A stretch of 64,000 nt of DNA from Alentia gelatinosa (GCA_950022655.1 OX465587.1:30197716-30261715), one strand, 5' to 3'; shown: positions 32,755 through 44,955, numbered from the stretch's first letter. The notes: generated by a model from the letters alone, not told the origin. Translations and numbers: made by a program.

Positions 32755-33642
32755 TTAAACTACCCACAAACAAACAAACAAACAGCGGGCGGCACAGTAG
32801 ATGAGAGTGAGTGCCTGGATTTGGATCCTTGGTGCTGCAGACAGACCTCCCTCTGTGTGCACTCACTGTGGCGGCTCCGACACGCATGAATGCACACAGA
32901 CCTCCCTGAGATAAGGCATGCAGTGACACACTCTCCTAGCAGAGATCCTGTGATTTACTTCATGCGGCCGCTTTTAAGATGGTGGTCCATTGCGCCGATT
33001 GTTGGTCTCCGAACAACCTTCACCCAATCCCCACACGTTCTCTGATTGTTCTTGCCTCATGCGCGACCATGAGAAGAACATGGGGGCCGCCTAGAGACCG
33101 CTAGGAGTTTGAGTGCCCGATGTCATCCAAAACACCAGGTGGCGGGACAAATTATCAATGGATTTCATCAAGAATATTTGTTTTGGCTTTCCATGACTGA
33201 ATTTTAGCCTCGTCTCAATATCATCTCTAAAATATAACAACTGATAATAGTGGTTTCCCGCCGACTACAGTGGGGCTATCTTACATTTCCTGGCGGATGA
33301 TGGCAGAACTAGCAATCACTCTGTGCCTTATAGCTCCCGAACCAAAGCTCCAGCAGTGAGAGCTCGAACGTCCTTGGCATGTGTCACGCTGAAGGTCAGA
33401 ACCGAAGGTCATCGCACGCCACAAGTGTGCTTGTCTTTGATGCGCGGCACCTCGGTGGTGTATGGCACTCAGAGATGATTTATGTCTGTAGTGTAAAGGT
33501 GCGTGTTAAGGGGGTGATCCACCGGACCGACAGTTGCCAATTTGGGAGCCGATCCGTATCGGATGCCCTAGAGTTGCTCAAGTCTTTGGTTATAAACATT
33601 TATTATATAATTGTATTAATCAGAATTAGATATATTATATAG
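32755..33642. other. unassigned segment
   Basis: An 87-codon frame at 33379-33642 and a 66-codon frame at 32729-32929 have no recognisable motif. No shared repeat was recognised. Confidence 0.4.
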
Positions 33643-34520
33643 TAAGGGCCACCCCGTGAAAGGGATCACCCCGTGTAAGGGATCACCCCATGTAAGGGGG
33701 AAACCCCGTGTAAGGGGGCAACCCCGTGTAAGGGGGCAACCCTGTGTAAGGGGTCACACCCCAGGTAAGGGATCACCCCGCGTAAGGGATCACCCCGTGT
33801 AAGGGAAACCCCGTGTTAACAAGGGTCGCCCCGTGTAAGGGGTCGCCCCGTGTAAGGGGTCGCCCCGTGTAAGGGGTCGCCCCGTGTAAGGGGTCGCCCC
33901 GTGTAAGGGGTCGCCCCGTGTAAGGGGTCGCCCCGTGTAAGGGGTCGCCCCGTGTAAGGGGTCGCCCCGTGTAAGGGGTCGCCCCGTGTAAGGGGTCGCC
34001 CCGTGTAAGGGGTCGCCCCGTGTAAGGGGTCGCCCCGTGTAAGGGGTCGCCCCGTGTAAGGGGTCGCCCCGTGTAAGGGGTCGCCCCGTGTAAGGGGTCG
34101 CCCCGTGTAAGGGGTCGCCCCGTGTAAGGGGTCGCCCCGTGTAAGGGGTCGCCCCGTGTAAGGGGTCGCCCCGTGTAAGGGATCACCCCGTGTAAGGGAT
34201 CACCCCGTGTAAGGGTCACCCCGCATAAGGGTCACCCCGCATAAGGGTCACCCCATGTAAGGGACAACCCGCATAAGGGACACTCTGTGTAAGGGTCACC
34301 CCACGTAAGGGACACCCCGTTTAAGGGGATCACCCCGTTTAAGGGGATCACCCCGTGTAAGGGGATCACCCCGTGTAAGGGGATAACCCCGTGTAAGGGG
34401 ATCACCCCGTGTAAGGGGATCACCCCGTGTAAGGGGCATCCCGTGTAAGGGTCACCCCGTGGAAGGGGTCACCCCGTGCTAGGGACACCCCGTGGAAGGG
34501 AAACCCCGTGTAAGGGGTCA
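33643..34520. repeat. 17-bp minisatellite (GGGGTCGCCCCGTGTAA), about 50 units
   Basis: A central block (about 33826-34180) has about twenty units without visible variation, flanked by variants (GGGATCACCCCGTGTAA and others). Each unit is nearly self-complementary (GGGG...CCCC). The 148-codon minus-strand frame is a consequence of the repeat. The unit resembles the subterminal unit of the MITE at 9761-9938. Confidence 0.95.
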
Positions 34521-35033
34521 CTTGATTGTATTTCTGCTCTCAAAACCCACCTATAAAAAATAATCTCGGTCTGAGAGTGAGAATTCGTGGACCCGGCCTT
34601 GGTTGAACCATACCAACCTCTAAAGTGAAATTCACTGTATACTTTGTATTAGTTGGGTAATAAACCATATCTGTATGCGCCGGGTATATCTATACAAAGT
34701 TGCTATAGGTTTACTATGGACACCTTGTAGGAGGTGGGGGATAAAGGTTGTGTTCTAACGCATTATTTGTTATTCCCTGATGGATTGCAATGGGCAGAAT
34801 GCAGAAACCCTGAACCTTTTTATCTGTATTTTATAGCAGGCATTAAATCTTACTCGCCCCACTTTTTATGTCCCCTATCGTGTAATTCTTCCGGTTGTTT
34901 GTGCGGTGAAGAATAGTACACGAAGGTTAGATTTCCGTTTATTTGTAGGACTTCCTCACCGCTACTTGGTGTTTCACATTGATTCATAGCTCTGTCTGAT
35001 GGGTAGGCGTTGAACAAGGGTCATGATAAGTTT
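34521..35033. other. spacer with repeat fragments
   Basis: Contains GAGAGTGAGAATTCGTGGAC and CCATACCAACCTCT, a diverged copy of the sequence just upstream of the frame at 54923, and a fragment of the type III body (34640-34735). Confidence 0.55.
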
Positions 35034-35222
35034 GAGTTTCCATTGGCCGAAAACGGTGTAGATTTGTTTGTGTTTTCCTATAGACTATTTACATTGGCCA
35101 TTACTGATATACAGTCAGGAACCACCTACAAACCTTAGCACTGCTGATGCAAAATGTAAATAGGCTATTAGGAGAACACAGAAAATCTACACCGTTTTCG
35201 TCGGCCAATGGAAACAGGCCTT
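35034..35222. mobile_element. TIR element family CCCGTTTCCATTGGCCGA, copy 1
   Basis: Ends GTTTCCATTGGCCGA(A)AACGG and its complement. The interior has ACAGTCAGGAACCACC and AATGTAAATAGGCTATTAGG. A second, partial element of the same family follows immediately (35245-35345). Another full copy is at 50463-50658. Confidence 0.8.
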
Positions 35223-35239
35223 ATAAGACATTGAATGAG

Positions 35240-36370
35240 AGTCATAAGGCCCGTTTCCATTGGCCGATTTCCCGTCACCGATCTACAGTCAGGAACCAAC
35301 GACGGAGTTTTGGTACTGCTGACCCAAAACCGATCACTGGAAACGACCCAACTTGTGAAGTGACCCACGATTTTTACTGCTTAGATTTTTTTGTACCACC
35401 GATGAAATGTCTCCATTAACTTTATTTTTTTTAAACACTAATAACTTGAGTTTCCCAAACAGTTCAGCCTTGTACCCGGCAGATTTGAAATCAGAAAATT
35501 CTGGAGATAAATAATCTTTAAAAAATATTGTCTGGCCACTAAAGGAAGGTATACCCTTCTCACCGCCAGACTATATCGAATGATTAGTAATACATAAAAA
35601 TAATTTTATGCCACGCTCCTTCGAATTCAGTCATATTATAAAGCCTATTTTTTTTAAGATACATGATTTACATGATGCTAGATGATCTTTGTGACACATT
35701 TCTGGCTTCAAACTGAACATGTTTAACCCTTTCACGACGCTGCATGACACCAAATACACGCCCTGAATTACGTCACTGCAGTATCATTTTTACCCCTGTA
35801 GTACGCTGGCGCTTTTCACAATATCCACAGTGACGCCATTATATCACACTTCCATGGTGATTCAAAATGATTGAGATGTTATACAATAGTAATAATATTA
35901 ACTATGATATAGTTTTACACAGGTCAGAAAAATGTTACCCAAATGTTCGCATTATTTCATTGAAAATAGCAATTACTTAAATTTCTGAAATAATGCCTCA
36001 GGGCATCATAGCGTACTATGCCCGGGAATACCTCCAGGCATCACAGCGTAGTAAATAACCAAATGTTACAGATTCACGGATTCACGGAAACTTGTTCCGT
36101 GTATAGTTTCATAGGAAGGCAGCAATGCGTAGTTTTAGTGTTGACCAGTCAGACTCTGACATACATTCGTACAACGTTTCCATTCTTTCATGTCCATAAA
36201 CACCCAGTGTTACAGTTCCTATTGCATGTTCCCCAAGTCAGGCCCAAACGGATATATTCTCTCGTTGGTGAAAATAACTGCCTAGAAATAAAATATGTCC
36301 CCTATAAAAAGATTCAGTCTGAATAAGAACGGCATTGTGGGCTGACGCTGGCACAATTACATTTATACAC
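35240..36370. other. mostly unassigned AT-rich segment
   Basis: A 102-codon frame from a true ATG at 36018 (to 36326) has no recognisable domain. Short GC-rich palindromic phrases (GCCTCAGGGCATCATAGCG) near 35994-36050 recur in altered form near 62725-62800. Confidence 0.4.
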
Positions 36371-36376
36371 CACACT

Positions 36377-36840
36377 AAAGGCCATTTTCCATTGGCCGAC
36401 AAAAACGGTGTAGATTTTCTGTGTTCTCCTAATAGCCTATTTACATTTTGCGTCCATTTTCTGAGTTACCCTATAGGCCCGTTTCCATTGGCTGATAAAA
36501 ACGGCATAGATTTTTTTAGTTACCCTATAGGCCCGTTTCCATTGGCTGATAGAAACGGCATAGATTCTTTTAGTTACCCTATAGGCCCCTTTTCATTGGC
36601 TAATGAAAACGACGTAGATTTCTTTAGTTACCCTATAGGCCCGTTTCCATCGGCTAATGAAAACGGCGTAGATTTTCTAAGTTCTCCTAATAGCCTATTT
36701 ACATTTTGCGTCAGCAGTGCTAAAGGTCTGTCAATGGTTCCTGACTGTATATCAGTGATGGCCAATGTAAAAAGGCTATTAGGAGAACGCAAGAAATCTA
36801 CACCGTTTTTGTCGGCCAATAGAAACGGGCCTTATAAGCT
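36377..36840. repeat. amplified TIR element of the CCCGTTTCCATTGG family
   Basis: The left terminal segment (AGGCCCGTTTCCATTGGCTG ... AAACGGC(A/G)TAGATT, about 62 bp) is repeated four to five times in tandem (36470-36680). A normal right half follows, ending in the inverted copy at about 36835. The 205-codon plus-strand frame is produced by this repetition. Confidence 0.82.
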
Positions 36841-36849
36841 ATTCTCTAC

Positions 36850-37150
36850 TGGTGGACTATTTGCCAAAGATCTGCAGTCGGGAACCACCGACGCCAGATC
36901 GGTGAATGGAAACAGGCATGCAGAGAAGTGTTCACCGTTTCATTGTGCATAGATCATGCAATACGGCCACCACCGAAAGTTTGGAGGATGATTCAGTCAG
37001 TATGGATCTGTCAAATGTAGTAGAAACAAGACATACCCTGCACCCACACCGGTTTTACGTCCCAACATGCAGTCGTTGCCTACCACCGACCGACTTCTAG
37101 GAGAACTCACTTAATCTGTGCTGTTTACATAGGCCAATGGAAAGTGGCTT
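36850..37150. repeat. diverged relatives of the CCCGTTTCCATTGG family
   Basis: Contains CAGTCGGGAACCACCGACG, CACCGACCGACTTCTAGGAG and an end AGGCCAATGGAAAGTGGC, in the order expected of a long, diverged member. Boundaries are uncertain. Confidence 0.5.
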
Positions 37151-37710
37151 TCAGAGCCAAGGTATGCAATGGATGTGGATGTGGCTTGAATGGATTTGAC
37201 TTTTCCACCTGCCGACAAAAAACCCGCCGATTATGGGCACCCTGTACAAAGTCGGTCGGTGGTCCTCCTACTGAGGACACCATTACTTCTACCAACACAA
37301 ACAGGCGGGAGGCAGCAGAGGGAGAGGATATTTCCTCTCATATAAGCCGGGTGAGAAATACAGCCAAGACGCGTCCGTATATAAACCCTGAGCGTATATA
37401 TAAGAAAACAAGTCGATATTCAGCCAGTACATGCACTTCCGTGATGGCGTATATATGAAGAAATTGGTGGTTTTCGTGCAGTGAACCCCAAAGCACACTC
37501 TCTGTTTCCAAAAAACGACTGATTATGTGTTCCAAGTGCTTTGATGGTTTGATTTTGTCGGTGGCCTCAAAAGTCAGTCAGTGGTGCCACATTGTGTAAT
37601 GTTGGAGAGAGGAAAAATCGTTGACCCTTTTTGTTTCCACCTTGCGATTATTGCACAAATAGTATTACATAATCGGTCGGCGGTGCTAAATGTTATAGTC
37701 GGTGGTCATA

Positions 37711-38098
37711 AAGCCCTGTCTCCATTGTGCGATTCTAGGTACATAGGTATAGTCTGAGACTGGGCATACTTTCAGGATCGCAACGCGGCAAAATGCACAG
37801 TGGAGAGCAAGTTTTCCGCTAGTCTGAGACATGGTGTACCACATGTACCCCGGATCGCAAGCGTTTTTAAATATCAAACATGTTTGATATTTGGTACGCC
37901 CAGTCTAAGACTAGGTGTACCAATGTACCTAAAACCACAAGCGCTCCAGTCGCTAATGGGGTAGTTCACACACAGAATCGATGTTACCTTACGATCCGAG
38001 GTACATGCGGTACGCCAAGCCGGTACCTCCAGTCTCAGACTGGAGGTACCGGATCGCAAGCTCCCCTCCCCCCAGTCGCACAGTGTGACACTGGCCTT
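37711..38098. mobile_element. TIR element family AAGSCC...TGCGA
   Basis: Ends AAGCCCTGTCTCCATTGTGCG and the inverted AAGGCCAGTGTCACACTGTG. The interior has repeated (G/C)AGTCT(G/A)AGAC(T/A) and GGTGTACCA phrases and a perfect AACATGTT-centred palindrome. Non-coding. Confidence 0.78.
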
Positions 38099-38439
38099 AA
38101 TCGGCAAGTTCAAACACCACAGTAGTGAGCTGTGGTGATTTCCTGTGGCCACCATCCCCAACATTTACCCGAACAAGAAAGGCTTTATCCAGAAAGCATC
38201 AATCTGAGTCAATTTTTATCAGAACATATAAGTGTATATAAATAATACTCCGATTTGTAATGAATTATAAACTACATAAAACAGATAACACTCTCTCTGA
38301 AGGTGACAGATAAATCTAGTTTCTTAAACGTGCATTTACTTTTTCTGGAAGAGGTAATTATGATTAAAGGAAAAAAGGTAGACTTGTCAACGCAGTATAT
38401 TTGATGTTGGTGGTTGTGTTGCTCTGGTAGTAAAACCGG

Positions 38440-39770
38440 TGGGGATTAAATACACAATATCGACTGGTTTCAGATACAAGCGGCCTTACGCTCCGAAATT
38501 TGATGCGTAGTAATATCATCAAGAGACGTCACGAGTTTGAGTCTGAGTTTATTTATGCCACGCATTTTGTTGGTTCCATAATTTCACGAGTCGAAGACGA
38601 GTGACATTACAGAGCCAACAAAATGAGTGGCATAAATAAGCTCAAACTCAAACGAGTGGCGTCTAGATTTTATCCTACCCCGTTTCCATATTTGTTCAGT
38701 ATCAGATAGTAGTGACATAAACAACACTTTATGTCACACCTGTGAAATAAACAAATCCCATGTTAAGCCTATGGCGTTTTTTATTAGGGGTAGGATAATC
38801 GACTGTATGCGAAGATATTGCGAGAATATTGCGATGAGCATACGATCGCTTTTAACTGGAATCAGTCTATATTGTATATATTATCCACCTTTTCTGGACA
38901 TATGGCATGTCAATATCAGTTCGTTTTAATTATGCAGCAAGTATTCTTCTATATGCGCCCACTGGGGCATACAAAATATCTGTCTGCACTGGGTATGTCC
39001 TTACGCACTCCCAATGTGGGGAATAACTACACGATATTCACTGGTTGTCAGATACAAGCAGTCGTATGCTCTGGTGAGATGATGCATAGTAATATCCAAG
39101 TGTATGCGAGAATATTGTGTAGAGTTAACTCCAAGGAGCATACAACTACTTCTATCTGAAACCAGTCTATATTGTATTCATTATCCACCTTTTCCTTACA
39201 AGGAGCATACTGATATTAGTTCATTTAAGGTTTGCACAGTTTTTCAGTATGCCCTATTTTTTGTATGTATGCTTTATCAAAGCCCGGAGCATAAATCACA
39301 TATATGTATGCTCTGGGATTGATGAAACACACTGTGTTTTCTATGGACACTTTGTATTAGGTTAATATGTCTGTATGCTCCGGGTATGGTGATACGCACT
39401 CCCCTGTGTTTTGTAAGGATACATACACAATATTGACTGTTTAAGATACAAGTGGCCGTATGCTCCGAGGAGTTGACGCGTAGTAATATCCGAGCGAATG
39501 CGAGGATGTTGCGCAGCACCAACTCCGAGGAGCATACGACCGCTTTTATCTGAAGCCAGTCTATATTGTATTTATTATCCACCTTTTCCTTACAAGTGGC
39601 ATACCGATGTTCATTTTAGTTTTGCACTATTTTTTCGTACGCACTATTTTTCGTATGCGCCACCCGGAGCATACAACATATCTGTATGCGCTGGGTTTGT
39701 CCATACACACTCCCCATGTGTTTTCTATTGATACTTTGTACTCGGTGGATGATAAAGAGGAGGGTAGGAC
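38440..39770. repeat. tandem array of body-type-III fold-back modules (three palindromes, three bodies)
   Basis: Palindromes (38455-38880 interrupted, 39022-39185, 39422-39575) alternate with bodies bounded by TTATTATCCACC and GGTGGAT(A/G)ATAAA. The third palindrome keeps four perfect boxes: CGAG 39466, 39491, 39501, 39526, gaps 21, 6, 21. Arms contain GACTGGTTTCAGATA and complement. Confidence 0.85.
38517..38797. mobile_element. fold-back module, body type I', nested inside the type III array
   Basis: It interrupts the first type III palindrome after GTAGTAATATC. Boxes CGAG 38532, CGCA 38561, CGAG 38587, CGAG 38598, TGAG 38624, CGAG 38653; gaps 25, 22, 7, 22, 25. The body runs from TTTATCCTACCCCG to TAGGGGTAGGATAA. 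A close copy lies at 63017-63298. Confidence 0.88.
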
Positions 39771-40316
39771 CTGCTAACAGGTTGAGCCCCCTCCAGTTCA
39801 CAATCTCCGACGTTTACTGTTACATTGAGCTCTGAGAGGGATGGTCTGTCAGCATCCTATATACTTACACCCTCACCCCACCACTTCATCTTACACCAGC
39901 CTGGTTTCTATATCTTAACCCGTTCCTTACCAAGGGGTCATTGCTTCACATTTTGCGGATCGCAGAGTAACGACCCGAGGTCGAGATCGTTGCTACAGAT
40001 CCTTTGCCGATCACATCATAACTATATCACCATCTACATTTAATTAAAAATCCTATGTCACCGAAAATGTGAGGTTTTAAAAAGTAGTGATACAACGTGA
40101 AAATAGCAATACCACACAAGACAATCTGATATTACTGGAGCAACGCTTTCCCACATTTCTAGAAGCAACAAACCCCAGGCCTGTCATGCAGGCCTTTGTT
40201 ACAATTGTTTCGGCTTTTTCTTTTTTTTTTAGCAAACTTTTTTTATTTTTTCCTTATGTTACATGGGTTTCTAATATTTTGCAGTACTACAACATAGTTA
40301 TGCTAGTTCCATATCA
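39771..40316. other. unassigned segment
   Basis: Frames of 72 and 121 codons (the second running into the SINE) show nothing recognisable. Confidence 0.4.
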
Positions 40317-40465
40317 CCAAGCTCACTGGGTAAGTGGTATGGGTGTTCGCCTCGAGCATGGGAGATCAGGGGTTCAAATCCTGGTCGGGTCATACCAAAG
40401 ACTTCCACAAAAATGGTACCCACTGCCTGTTCGGCTTTACACCCACCATTAGAATGAGGAGTAGG
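40317..40465 (+). mobile_element. V-superfamily SINE, RUDI-like
   Basis: A tRNA-like head with A-box region CTCACTGGGTAAGTGG and a perfect B box GGTTCAAATCC is followed by ACCAAAGACTTCCACAAAAA and TGGTACCCACTGCCTG. These match the central V domain known from vertebrate and molluscan V-SINEs such as RUDI (from memory). The 3' end is unclear. Confidence 0.75.
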
Positions 40466-40859
40466 GGGCTAGGGCCCGAGTGGAAGAACAGCTATATAGC
40501 CGAATTTGGTGATTGTGTACACACAAAAAAGTTGGTTTTCATTACATAGACCTTCAATCATGTATGATTCTTGTGGTTGCTTTTCATTTTTGGAGGTTTT
40601 TTTTATCATTTTTATGAAGCTATCTGATACTCATCCCTATCTTAACATCCTGACAGTGTTGAACTAATCTGGAAGTTGTCACCTTTTCTATGTTATTCCT
40701 TATTCAGTTTGTGTACATTCCAGTGTTCTTAGTCCCAGATTCAACAAAATGACACCTATCACAATAGGTTTAGAAGTCCTTACAATTTTTGAGAAAATGG
40801 AATGTTTTCCGCCAAGTTCCCCGTCAACCATTCCATCGTGATAAATGGAGAATTCTAAA

Positions 40860-41147
40860 TTATCTCACTCCTGGTATTTCTGTCCCATAGGCTTAACATT
40901 GGCAACTGGTTCTCCATGCTCCTATGAGTATTGCAGTCCGTTCTCCATGGTCTATATCTTGTGTGTTGTCTATTTTTTTAAGTGTGTACAGGGGTGAGAT
41001 AAATACAGAAAGTAACTCGTTTTGGTAAATGTCGTTGTTCTCCAACTCGTTTAAATGCTACGCGATACTCACTCGGCTGTCGCCTTGTTCATATCACTCC
41101 GCATCAAACTCGTGGAGAAACTCGACTTTGACCAAAACTTGTTTGTT
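40860..41147 (-). repeat. fold-back module, body type I, reversed
   Basis: Reverse-complement of the 21075-21360 copy, with GTTTCTCCACGAGTTTGATG and GGCGACAGCCGAGTGAGTAT preserved. It shows the undecayed form of the second CGAG box. Confidence 0.8.
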
Positions 41148-41574
41148 TTTTCTTTATTAATCATCACTATAATGTTGTTTTATATAATCCACGAAAAGAT
41201 CATAAAGATCCATGTTGAATCACATAAGATAAATGACATTCTAACAAAAATAGGAAAATGATGACTTGAGGGATAATTTTCACTCCCCTCGATTGTACCT
41301 CCAGACATCAACGGCAAGAAAAGGGTTAATCATCAAAGGCCATTTGCTACTCAAGCTCGTAAATTCTGATCTACCTAGGTCAGGTATTTCTGACACAAAT
41401 GAGACAATAATAGTGGGATTTTGTAAAAAGGTGACATACATGTCATTTGTATGCAGGACGTAGTTTGTGAAACGGTTCAAATCTGCCAGTTTTTACGCAG
41501 AAGTGAAACTCGTAAATACTCTTTCCTGCTACGTGTGGTGACAGTAAGATCATTTATTATATACTTGTGGACGT

Positions 41575-41830
41575 ATATAATACAATAACTAACCTCTGCT
41601 AAGCATTTACAGAATGTTCAATAATCATATAGAACGACCTGACCATGCCGTACATGCTACAAAACGAGATGGGGAATTGTTGCTTTCTACAGAACGAGGC
41701 CCCAGGCCGAGTTCTGTAAACACATCAATTCCGATCGAGTTTTGTAGCATGTACAAGCATGGTGGGTCGTTATATATTTATCATATACCCCAAATTGATA
41801 AAACCTTAACATATATATTGGCATAGAAGA
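41575..41830. repeat. fold-back module, body type IV, divergent arms
   Basis: Four perfect boxes CGAG at 41665, 41695, 41708 and 41736; gaps 26, 9, 24. The arm sequence between the boxes differs strongly from the other type IV copies, while box spacing is kept. Body start TATTTATCATATACCC. Confidence 0.82.
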
Positions 41831-43399
41831 CATGTCTACGTGAAAGCCCACACACTGCTGATGTTTCAAAGTGTGCAGTATAACAGTGTACTGCACAGGG
41901 TTCAGTATACCATTTATACTGCATAGGGAGCAGCAACACGTAATTATCAAATATACTGCATGGGTATATGATCAAATCTTTTGACTACTCCTGATGAAGA
42001 TAAATCAACTAAATCGAAACGTTGAGCTTTTTACGAATCATCAAATCATCCATCTCATTGATAATACTGTACAACTCATGCACTTTTCATTAATAAACGT
42101 TTTTCAATTTAATTGAACGAGTTTGATTTTGTGTGGTAAACTTACTTCATACTTCGTTTACTAAAAGTTTACGATTCGTGCAGAACCCAGCTTAAATGCC
42201 TCGTTCCTTACTAACTGTATCATCATCTCATGTTGTAGCTTGTACAGCATGGTCAGGTCGCTCTATATCAGAATGAGATAGATGTAGCCTGTACTACATT
42301 AAACATCACACATTACCACACGCCTGTGACTTGGCTGCAGGTGAAGGGTGAACGAACACAGCGTCACGTCCATGTAGAATACAGATAATACACACTCACC
42401 TCATGAAGAACATCGAGTTCACTCATCCACTAAGATCTCTGCAAATCTCCATGTGAGAATAAAGAAATCCCCATACTTCTGAATGCAACGAGACGAAACG
42501 AGGAGGAATTTAGAAATAAAAAAAAGAGAATGACAATCTTGGCAGAGTGTGTCAGTGACTAGGATCATGTACTGACCTTCTCGTGTCTGGTCTCCATGGC
42601 AATGTGACAAGAATCATGAAGGTGTTTTGATTCGCAGACACACAAGTGAGCAGAGGCCAGTAGACCTTATTCCACAGGCTGGTTTTGCACCTTATCTACT
42701 TGGTTACTCAATGCCTGCAGCCAAACATAGACCTGGCAACGTATTCCTTAGCATTGAATCACAGAGTGTATGAGCTTATTATTACATACCTATGCACTAA
42801 CTCAGTGTAAATACGTACTGCTCCTAGGGGTACAGTTATCACTGCACAGAATGCACTGTACGCTGTGAATCTTTGTACTGGTGCCTTTGGATACTGACAG
42901 ACTGCACGCTTTGGCTAACAGACTGCATCCTTTGAGCCTTACCTGCACGCTTTGGCTGACAGACTGCACGCTTTGACGAAATAACGCAATCTGATTGGCC
43001 TAGAGGTCACCAACATAATTCTAGGTGCCAGATTCAAAAATGGCGGATCCCTTCACTTCGCGAGTTCTGTGGCATAGTACAGTATCCAGGGAGCGAGTTA
43101 GTGGGTACATTTATCAAACATCGAGGTAGAAAACAAGTATGATTCATGTGATACACTTTAGATAGCTTAGATATGCGAGATAGATCGATACCAATACAGC
43201 CACTCGCCGAGCTGGCGACTTGTAGATGTCAACAAATGGCCACACCACTGTGACTTCATTATCAGGGATTCCCTACGCTCTTGGGAATACCGGGCCTCTC
43301 AGCCAATCAGAATCAGAAGTGACCTCGACGTCAAATTACGGTCAGTTTTACCTATCTAAGACCGAATTAAGGTATGTAATAAAATGAAACCATAGTGAT
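41831..43399. other. mostly unassigned, with fragments of two repeats
   Basis: A type IV arm fragment lies at 42130-42280, and a partial copy of the 265-bp inverted repeat (TAGACCTTATTCCACAGGCT) at 42660-42780. Short tandem phrases (GACTGCACGCTTTGGCT) lie at 42898-42980. No gene was recognised. Confidence 0.45.
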
Positions 43400-43620
43400 G
43401 GTGGCAATACGGGGTAGATTTATGAGTTGTTTCGGAGAAATTCGTTCTGAACGAGCCGGTTACCATAGTGATGGTGACAATACGGGGTAGATTTATGAGT
43501 TGTTTCGGAGAAATTCGTTCTGAACGAGCCGGTTACGGCGAGTTCAGAATGAATTTCTCCAAAACAAGTCATAAATCTACCCCGTATTGTCACCATAACC
43601 ATGGTTTCACATAATTCTTT
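43400..43620. repeat. fold-back with one arm duplicated
   Basis: A 78-bp block (CAATACGGGGTAGATTTATG ... AACGAGCCGGTTA) occurs twice directly and once inverted, so the right arm can pair with either left arm. The apex carries CGAG CCGGTTACGG CGAG, the same box pair as the other fold-backs. Confidence 0.85.
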
Positions 43621-43676
43621 CATAATACCCGTGTACATTATTTCTGGGAAAATAACATCGATTGCATCGTATTCTA

Positions 43677-43941
43677 TGGTATTCGCGGTGTTTGTCCAAG
43701 CGGCCGTGTAACGAGACAGTGGGCCGTTAGGCGGCGCTGAACGGCAACACCTGTATAGACCTTATTCCACAGGCCGGTGTTGCACCTTATCTACTTGGTT
43801 ACTCAATGCCCGCAGCCAAACACACACATGGCAACGTATTCCTTAGCATTGGATGACTTAGTGTATGAGTGTAGTCCATCTGTAATATATAGAGATATAG
43901 TTAGTGTGACTGAATGGAATCTGGTCAGAGATATTTCGATA
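43677..43941 (+). repeat. 265-bp inverted repeat, left copy
   Basis: A near-identical inverted match to 48765-49029, of exactly equal length. Contains GTTTGTCCAAGC, GGGCCGTTAGGCGGCGCTGA and GCAACGTATTCCTTAGCATT. Confidence 0.88.
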
Positions 43942-44440
43942 CTCACCTCGTTCTTCGAACTCGGTGAGTATTTCTGACCAAAATATCGAGGAACAGATGG
44001 AATTCAGTCACACTCACTGTGTATCTTTATTACTTTATATTTAGTAACAATCATTAAAAATGCCATTCTACAACTCACTAAATAGTAGAATGAGTGGTCA
44101 TGTGGTACAGAGGGATGTATGGATATACCTATAGGCGAATGTCTCACCTTTATTGACCAGTAGTACAAATTTTGTTCGTCACTGAGTGACGATAGAATAT
44201 CCATACGTCCCTCCATACCATGTGACCCCTCATTCTACTATTTAGCGAGTTGTAGAATGGTATTTTTAATGATTTCTGGGTATATAATAATAAAGAGACA
44301 CAGTGAGTGTGACTGAATTCCATCTGTTCCTCGATATTTTGGTCAGAAATACTCACCTCATTCTTCATATTCAGTGAGTATTTCTGATCAAAATATCTGT
44401 GAACATATTCCATTCAGTCACACTAACTATGTCTCTATAT
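43880..44440. repeat. fold-back module, body type V, two palindromes
   Basis: Palindromes at 43895-44022 (apex CTCG TTCTTCGAA CTCG) and 44300-44430 flank a body bounded by CTTTATTACTTTATATTTAG and GGGTATATAATAATAAAG. The body is itself a long palindrome (CATTCTACAACTCACTAAAT ... with its complement). Confidence 0.78.
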
Positions 44441-44639
44441 ATTCCCGCTCACTATGACACTGTGTACACATGGAGCAGTGCCATGTGATGTGATGCCCAG
44501 TTCGGTCACCTTTAAATGTTATTTACGCTTCATGCCCTGCGCTTTTTTTAAAGTTAGGTCTATATTTACATAGAGAGGGACCAAAGTAAAAACTGTACTA
44601 TGTTTGAGGGTATCACTACTTTAGGTGGTAACGAGTGAA

Positions 44640-44955
44640 TCGAATTTACTATAGAGGAAACCTATGAAAGTTTAGGGTCAGAGCTCATATCCCATCGAGT
44701 TTGATTCGTATATTAATTCACATTGAAAGCTGCATGAATTACTTAGTGATTCAAATGAGATGGGATCGAGCTCTGACAGTAAATTTCAATAGGTTTCTGA
44801 ATTTATCTTACCCTTTACATTGACTAATGGGCTAACATTTGTGACATAATCTCCCATTGAGTTTTTTTTTCTGAATACTCAACGGGCGTTGGATACGAGT
44901 TCCCAATGTTAAGTCTATGGGGAAAAATACCAGGGACAAGATAATGCATTTTACA
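44640..44955. repeat. fold-back module, body type I variant
   Basis: Arms GAAACCTATGAAAGT and complement, with TCCCATCGAGTTTGA opposite TCAAATGAGATGGGA. The body runs from TTTATCTTACCC to CCAGGGACAAGATAA. A further palindrome without a full body is at 45185-45330. Confidence 0.7.

Noticed and set aside
33773..34219. 148-codon minus-strand frame, and similar long frames in 6900-7439, 22398-23003 and 36335-36952
   Set aside because: They arise from tandem units or repeat copies; products are low-complexity or repeat-encoded and have no domain.
22646..34520. Regular repeat arrays (64-bp and 17-bp units) that superficially look like CRISPR arrays
   Set aside because: Units are contiguous tandem repeats without unique spacers, no cas genes are present, and the surroundings are animal DNA.
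35720..35745. piggyBac-like end TTAACCCTTT
   Set aside because: No matching inverted end with TTAA was found within reach.
41983..42016. Hammerhead-like core CTGATGA ... GAAAC
   Set aside because: The segment that should form stem II pairs poorly next to the core and no complementary strand for stem III with a cleavage-site triplet was found.
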